Below are positions 59,240 to 64,000 of a stretch of DNA of 64,000 nucleotides, in pieces (position 1 is the first letter of the stretch; every line of letters begins with the position of its first letter). This DNA comes from Thermoplasmatales archaeon. Its GTDB lineage: Archaea; Thermoplasmatota; Thermoplasmata; Thermoplasmatales; Thermoplasmataceae. The DNA is taken from positions 1 through 64,000 of the forward strand of contig DAHXNF010000030.1 in assembly GCA_027366585.1 (NCBI GenBank), written 5' to 3'. The notes beneath the pieces are model-generated. The model was not told where the DNA came from, did no database searches, and saw nothing but the letters and a program-made list of their open reading frames with translations. A program made the position numbers and the translations under genes.

Positions 59240-59260
59240 CATTTGCAATTGACTGCATCA

Positions 59261-60970
59261 ATGGTAGAAGAACCTTCGGCTGCAACGGAAATGGAAGATG
59301 TTTGGAAGAAGAGTTATCCCGAGGGAAACGAGAGGAGAATTGAAATTCCAGATTACACGATCTACAAGCTTCTTGCAGAATCTGCATCCAAGCACCCAGA
59401 CTCCACAGCCATCATTTTCTTTGGAAAGAAGTTAACCTACAGGAAACTTCTTGCAATGGTTGATTCTTTGGCCTTCAATCTTAAAGAGCGCCTTCGCCTC
59501 TTCAAGGACTCAAAGATAGGTTTAATTTTGCCGAACTCCCCACAGTATGTCATATCATTTTTTGCCATAGCGAAGATTGGCGGTGTAGTTGTCCAGACAA
59601 ACCCTATTTACACAGAAACTGAGATACAGAATGAATACAAGACTACCGAGGCTTCTGCAGTCATAACGCTTGACATGTACTATTCAAAAGTCAAGGCGCT
59701 GGAAAAGGATGGCATGTCCATTGTAGTTACAAGAATAAAGGATTTCCTTACTCCGCTTGCTTCCATGGTGTATTCAAGAAAGACGAGAAAAGATCCAAAG
59801 TTGGAGAAGATTACGTTCGAGGGCAAGGTCTTCAAGTTCATGGATCTTCTGAAAGGGGGACCCGCATTAGAGGAGCAGATTGAATCAAAGGTTGATCCTG
59901 TCCTGTTCCAGTTCACCGGAGGCACGACAGGGGTTCCAAAAGCTGCAATGCTTTCACACCGGAACCTTATTGCCAATGTAACTCAGCTTAAGGCCTGGCA
60001 TTCCAGCCTGCGTGATCCTGGGAGATTCATGTCCACCCTGCCGTTCTTCCATGTCTATGGAATGATGACCTCTCTTGTTCTTCCGGTCGCGACGGCCTCA
60101 ACTATGGTCCTGGTCCCTGATCCAAGAGATACGGAAATGCTTCTCAAGCTGATAAAGAAATACAAGCCTGACTATCTTCCGGGAGTTCCAACACTTTACA
60201 AGTCCTTATTGAACCACCCAAGTGTGAAGAAGTTCGATCTGAAGTCAATAAAAGTGTGCGTATCCGGAGGAGCAGCTCTTCCCGTTGAAACGTTGAAGAA
60301 GTTTGAGGAGGCAACCGGCGGACTCCTGATTGAAGGGTATGGACTTTCTGAAACATCGCCTGTAATTGCCGCGAATCCAGTTGATCGGAACAAGAGAAAG
60401 ATTGGCTCGGTTGGGCTTCCGCTAGGCAATACTGATTTCAAGATCGTGAATCCCTATAGCCTGCAGGAGGTACCCTTGGGCGAGGAAGGAGAGATATTTG
60501 TTCGTGGACCTCAGGTAATGCTAGGATACTGGAGAAGCGAATCGGAAACAGCAGGCGTTATGGATGATGGCTGGCTCAGGACTGGTGACATCGGACGATT
60601 CGATAGCACCGGTTTTCTCTACCTGGTGGACAGAAAGAAGGACATGATAATATCAAGCGGTTACAACGTTTATCCCCGCGAAATAGAGGAAGTCTTCTAC
60701 CGGCATCCTGATGTCATAGAAGCCGCTGCGATTGGTGTTCCGGATGAGAGAAGAGGCCAGAGTGTCAAGGTGTACGTGGTAAAGAAAGAAGGATCCAGTG
60801 TTACGGAGCAGGAGCTTATGGCCTTTGCCTCTAAGCAGCTTGCACCCTACAAGCGGCCGAGATCGGTCGAGTTCAAGAAAGATCTGCCGAGGACACTTGT
60901 GGGAAAGGTTCTGAAACGCGAATTGCGTACAGACCAGGCGAGGAGTCTGAGACCTGGACGAAAACCATAA
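59261..60970 (+). CDS. fadD: Long-chain acyl-CoA synthetase (AMP-forming)
   Basis: Activates a carboxylic acid to acyl-AMP and then acyl-CoA. 569 aa from the ATG at 59261; a TTG at 59243 would add six residues. The P-loop-like FTGGTTGVPKAAMLSH, YGLSETSP, the hinge region TGDIGRFDSTGFLYLVDRKKD and the C-terminal catalytic lysine context RTLVGKVLKREL are complete. With acyl-CoA dehydrogenase elsewhere in the window it fits fatty-acid degradation. Exact chain length unknown. Confidence 0.92.
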   Translation: MVEEPSAATEMEDVWKKSYPEGNERRIEIPDYTIYKLLAESASKHPDSTAIIFFGKKLTYRKLLAMVDSLAFNLKERLRLFKDSKIGLILPNSPQYVISFFAIAKIGGVVVQTNPIYTETEIQNEYKTTEASAVITLDMYYSKVKALEKDGMSIVVTRIKDFLTPLASMVYSRKTRKDPKLEKITFEGKVFKFMDLLKGGPALEEQIESKVDPVLFQFTGGTTGVPKAAMLSHRNLIANVTQLKAWHSSLRDPGRFMSTLPFFHVYGMMTSLVLPVATASTMVLVPDPRDTEMLLKLIKKYKPDYLPGVPTLYKSLLNHPSVKKFDLKSIKVCVSGGAALPVETLKKFEEATGGLLIEGYGLSETSPVIAANPVDRNKRKIGSVGLPLGNTDFKIVNPYSLQEVPLGEEGEIFVRGPQVMLGYWRSESETAGVMDDGWLRTGDIGRFDSTGFLYLVDRKKDMIISSGYNVYPREIEEVFYRHPDVIEAAAIGVPDERRGQSVKVYVVKKEGSSVTEQELMAFASKQLAPYKRPRSVEFKKDLPRTLVGKVLKRELRTDQARSLRPGRKP

Positions 60971-61061
60971 ACACGATTCATTGCGACAGTTTTTTTGAGC
61001 AGCACACGCTCACAAAAGTGTAAGAATAATATTTACATTCGCTTAATGAGGGTACCGCGTT

Positions 61062-63044
61062 TTGCTTCATTTCGTTTATGTGATTCTTCTGCTGCTGATG
61101 CTTGCAATGGGAGGGGCAATGTCCTTTCTTATCCTCTACGCACGCAAAGCCACGAACGTCTTGCAGCGCCTGTTCACTTATCTTATAGCTTCAATGATGA
61201 CCGGCATGCTCGTTGGCCCAATGATCTATCTGGTTATTCCCGGCAGCTTAAGTGTTGCAGGGGCGGTAGAGGTCTCTCTATTCGCCATGACACTGCTTGT
61301 TATACCAGCACTTGTAGTTTTCATTGATGATTTAATTGAAAGGAGAGATGAGAGATCGAGGTCCTTCATTCTATTAGTAACCGCAATCACCGTGATTGCG
61401 GATGAGGTGATGATGAGCATTGTATTCAACCTCATCATGGATCAGGAGGGATATCTTGCAATGCTGCATTCCAACCCGCTTGGTTTTATCTGGAGCGCCA
61501 TCTCAAGTTACTGGTTTGTCTTTCCCATGGCCCTCGAAATGCTTGTCACCATAATATTCATGTGGAAAGAACTGAAAGCAAATGTCAGGGTTGTCCTGAT
61601 TGTCCAAGCTGCGCTGATGTTCCTCGAACCTACAGCACTGTCTTCGCAGATATGGTCGCTGTCAACCATATATATATCCGGCGCCCTGATGACTGCATTT
61701 TTCGTCTACTTGTTTGAATATCTTTACAGGAAGCAGTCATTGAAGATGAGCCTCAGCAACTACCTCCTTCTCCTTCTTTTTGTGTATGGCATTATGATGG
61801 CCGGAATCTTTGCATGGATTTCTCTTCGCAGTTATGCCTTGATTGCAATCGCCATGGTCAGTGACATGATAGTTTATCTGTCTGCTTCCCTCAGTCTGAA
61901 CCGATTGTCTTCAGGCAAAAGCCTTTATTGGATCGCCAGCAGGTCGTGGTCATTCCTTTTCCTCCTGCTGGTTTTTGCAGCAGAATTCTTCATGGGCGCA
62001 GTATTTGATCTCTCTTACTACGGATCAACAGCATTCATCCAGTCGACCGGCATTGTGGATTTCTCGGGTCCCATTCCGATGTACCCGGGGATCGCCTTTT
62101 ATGATTTCTTCACCTTTTTTGCTCATGTTTCACTCTCCTCGTGGTTCCTTGTTATGATGGGCATTGAGATGGGATCACTTGTTGTATTCAAGATTCGCAC
62201 AACCAGGGAACTGGAAACGAGGATCCGGCTTGGCCTGATGCTTGCTGCATATGCAGTCTATTCGATCTACCTGCCGTCTTTCCTGCTGTCGAGTCCATCA
62301 AGCATGCCATTCATTGGATGGACGATGGGCATTGGATCCGGAGGAGCATTTTCCCTTGTCTTTTTGATCCCGATACTTCTAACTTACCTGATAAGCGGCG
62401 TTCTCTCCCTGCTTTTCGGGTCCAGGCAGTTATGCTCAACCTTCTGCACTGCCCCGGTCATGTACCAGGGCACTTTCTATGACTCAATGAAGAAATTCAA
62501 TGGTTCATCCTCAACAGCAACCCTGCTGACGAGACAGTCAAGGGTCGGCGGAACTGTATACAGGGTGGTTTCCCTTAGCGTATATACAGCCCTGATACTT
62601 TCTGCTGCTGCATCCCTGCTTGATTCCATGGGATACCTGCATTTCTACTTTTACGGGTCAGATCCTTCATACATGGTTTACCTGTTCCTCTTCGGCTTTC
62701 TCTGGTATGCTGTCTTCATCTCGATGCCTTTCCTTGGGTCGTATGGATGCATCAATACCGGTTACTGTCACTGGGGAAACTTCAACAGGTTTCTTTCAAG
62801 ATTTGGCTTCTTCAGGCTCAAGGTCCGGGACACAAATCAGTGCGTAACATGCGAAACAAAGGACTGCGCCTCTGCCTGCCCAATAGGTAACTACGGACAG
62901 CCTGGAAAGTTCATTCAGTCAGGAGAGTATAAGGAATCCAGGTGCGTGGGTATTGGAGACTGCGTTGATGCGTGCCCGTACGAAAACATATTCTATTATG
63001 ATGTCAGGCATTGGCTAAGGGAGAAGCTTTCAAAGAAGGACTAG
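61062..63044 (+). CDS. Polytopic membrane protein with C-terminal iron-sulfur domain
   Basis: 660 aa. About 14 membrane helices in two blocks (1-230 and 235-570), then a cytosolic ferredoxin-like tail. The first block resembles the 291-aa protein encoded convergently downstream. Cysteines RQLCSTFC and YGCINTGYC lie at the ends of loops in the second block. The tail has Cys594, Cys597, Cys602 and Cys606 (CVTCETKDCASACP) and Cys628, Cys634 and Cys638 (CVGIGDCVDACP), with Ile631 where the second ligand of a [4Fe-4S] motif is expected. NapH/CcoG-type membrane ferredoxins are the closest general picture, but not a match. Likely moves electrons between a cytosolic donor and the membrane. Start is a TTG at 61062, with GAGGG upstream. 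Confidence 0.75.
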   Translation: MLHFVYVILLLLMLAMGGAMSFLILYARKATNVLQRLFTYLIASMMTGMLVGPMIYLVIPGSLSVAGAVEVSLFAMTLLVIPALVVFIDDLIERRDERSRSFILLVTAITVIADEVMMSIVFNLIMDQEGYLAMLHSNPLGFIWSAISSYWFVFPMALEMLVTIIFMWKELKANVRVVLIVQAALMFLEPTALSSQIWSLSTIYISGALMTAFFVYLFEYLYRKQSLKMSLSNYLLLLLFVYGIMMAGIFAWISLRSYALIAIAMVSDMIVYLSASLSLNRLSSGKSLYWIASRSWSFLFLLLVFAAEFFMGAVFDLSYYGSTAFIQSTGIVDFSGPIPMYPGIAFYDFFTFFAHVSLSSWFLVMMGIEMGSLVVFKIRTTRELETRIRLGLMLAAYAVYSIYLPSFLLSSPSSMPFIGWTMGIGSGGAFSLVFLIPILLTYLISGVLSLLFGSRQLCSTFCTAPVMYQGTFYDSMKKFNGSSSTATLLTRQSRVGGTVYRVVSLSVYTALILSAAASLLDSMGYLHFYFYGSDPSYMVYLFLFGFLWYAVFISMPFLGSYGCINTGYCHWGNFNRFLSRFGFFRLKVRDTNQCVTCETKDCASACPIGNYGQPGKFIQSGEYKESRCVGIGDCVDACPYENIFYYDVRHWLREKLSKKD

Positions 63045-63916
63045 ACATCGGGTACCGCAATCTTCTCATCCTGAAACATTCCAAGTATAATCGTGAAATA
63101 TAGCGTCATTGCCACCATCATGGAAACTGCGAATATTAACCAGGACAGTCCGAACGGATGTGTATACAGGACCGGTTCGAGCAAGCCTGCTGCAGAAATA
63201 ACGATTAAAACTATGATCCACCGCAAAATCTTTCGACTGCTCAACGTGATTTCATCACGATGCGCATAGACATAGCTGAAAAGATAATAGATTGCCGCAA
63301 TCATGAGGAGCGAATATGCAGCGAGGAGAGGTACGACGAGAGATGATTTACCGAGCATTGCCGGATCTGCAAGCTGCATTATTAGTATTGTAATCACCGA
63401 TCTCTTTTCAAAACCGGGGCTCATCCTGAAGAAGATGAAGTAAACCATCTCGGCCAGCATTGGTGCAAGGAAAAGGATGCTAGTTATTGATAGCGAGAAA
63501 TAAGAGATATAGGAACCGAGCGATGATACTCCGTCAAATCCGAAGCCGATTACTCTCAGGAACAGCGCCATAGAAATCTCGTTCCACGAAAGCAGCAATG
63601 CGAATACAAAAACTTCAAGTCCCGCGAATCTAGAATATGTTTCAGTGGTCGCAGCAATCAGTATGTAGACTACGGCAATTGTCATTATTATCATTGAAAT
63701 ATTGACGGCAAGTATCGAGTTCAGGAATGATGGAGGGGCAACGATATAATACAGGAGAGCATCCAGCATGCTTCCCATCATTGTAATGAGGAAGAGACCA
63801 AGTGCAAAACCCTTAAGAGTGATTTTATGCCTGAACAATCTGAGATAATTTATTACCCAGATAATGAAGGCGGTCATGACCACTTCAGTGAAAATCACCC
63901 AGAATAAATTCTGCAC
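63041..63916 (-). CDS. Polytopic membrane protein related to the block 1 of the preceding gene
   Basis: 291 aa, about eight membrane helices, no cysteine cluster. Its middle (WNEISMALFLRVI ... AEMVYFIFF ... QLADPAML) lines up by eye with ADEVMMSIVFNLI ... LEMLVTIIFMW ... MFLEPTAL of the 660-aa protein, including the acidic residues. Convergent with it, overlapping by 4 bp. No family recognised. Confidence 0.7.
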   Translation of the reverse strand: MQNLFWVIFTEVVMTAFIIWVINYLRLFRHKITLKGFALGLFLITMMGSMLDALLYYIVAPPSFLNSILAVNISMIIMTIAVVYILIAATTETYSRFAGLEVFVFALLLSWNEISMALFLRVIGFGFDGVSSLGSYISYFSLSITSILFLAPMLAEMVYFIFFRMSPGFEKRSVITILIMQLADPAMLGKSSLVVPLLAAYSLLMIAAIYYLFSYVYAHRDEITLSSRKILRWIIVLIVISAAGLLEPVLYTHPFGLSWLIFAVSMMVAMTLYFTIILGMFQDEKIAVPDV

Positions 63917-63946
63917 GAGTTCAGCATTAAATGATATTATTATAAT

Positions 63947-64000
63947 TTAATCTTGCTTGGTTGATGCCCTGAGTCCTGCATGTAATACAGTTGGATCAGT
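63947..64000 (-). CDS. Possible 3' end of a gene entering from the right
   Basis: Seventeen codons before a TAA (63947-63949) read TDPTVLHAGLRASTKQD in an open minus-strand frame that continues past the window edge. Too short to identify. Confidence 0.35.
   Translation of the reverse strand, partial: TDPTVLHAGLRASTKQD

Overview
The window is archaeal and most like a member of the Thermoplasmatales or a close relative. It has an RNA polymerase with split largest subunit (A' and A'') but undivided B, a stand-alone 5S rRNA gene, GatDE amidotransferase, Taw2, aIF1A-RIO1-Pno1, PriS and Alba. It also has an 11-type-subunit complex I without NuoEFG, a sedolisin-type acid protease and many genes with a TATA box about 26 nt upstream of the start codon (leaderless transcription). 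No gene naming the species is visible, so the order-level placement is inference.

Layout. 1-3.5 kb: taw2, a half-length hemL remnant, hemC, hemD, and an initiator tRNA whose 3' end overlaps hemD. 3.6-5.3 kb: pno1, rio1, aIF1A on the minus strand. 5.3-7.5 kb: a gene-poor, decayed stretch with an ISL3-type transposase remnant, one secreted protein and frameshifted fragments. 7.5-16.1 kb: tRNA-Lys, rpoH, rpoB, rpoA1, rpoA2, nusA, apparently one transcript. 16.2-18.7 kb: MtnA-like isomerase, trpS, 5S rRNA. 19-24.2 kb: a GvpD/KaiC-like ATPase, hemB, a 1-Cys peroxiredoxin, tatA, tatC. 24.2-34.3 kb: nuoABCDHIJJKLMN plus two unknown small genes. 34.4-43 kb: TIM-barrel protein, zinc-ribbon membrane protein, gatE, gatD, DUF72, acyl-CoA dehydrogenase, DUF3501, rubrerythrin, priS. 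44-49.4 kb: large sedolisin and a two-gene methionine synthase. 49.5-53.3 kb: ALDH7-type dehydrogenase, prenyl synthase, Alba, Lrp, a small unknown. 53.6-57.8 kb: tRNA-Leu, TPR protein, MFS transporter, metallo-hydrolase, tRNA-Gly. 57.8-64 kb: membrane protein, triosephosphate isomerase, acyl-CoA ligase, and two related polytopic membrane proteins, one carrying a C-terminal iron-sulfur domain.

How it fits together. The respiratory theme is strong: the Nuo complex, tetrapyrrole synthesis (hemB, hemC, hemD), Tat export for folded redox proteins, acyl-CoA dehydrogenase and ligase, rubrerythrin and peroxiredoxin point to a heterotrophic, oxygen-exposed, probably acidophilic lifestyle with extracellular peptide degradation. 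The most promising undescribed element is the pair of homologous membrane proteins at 61.06-63.92 kb. Also notable are the two nuo-linked small genes, the tRNA-led polymerase operon, the enlarged A'' subunit, the truncated hemL joined to hemC, and two minimal bidirectional promoters with identical geometry.
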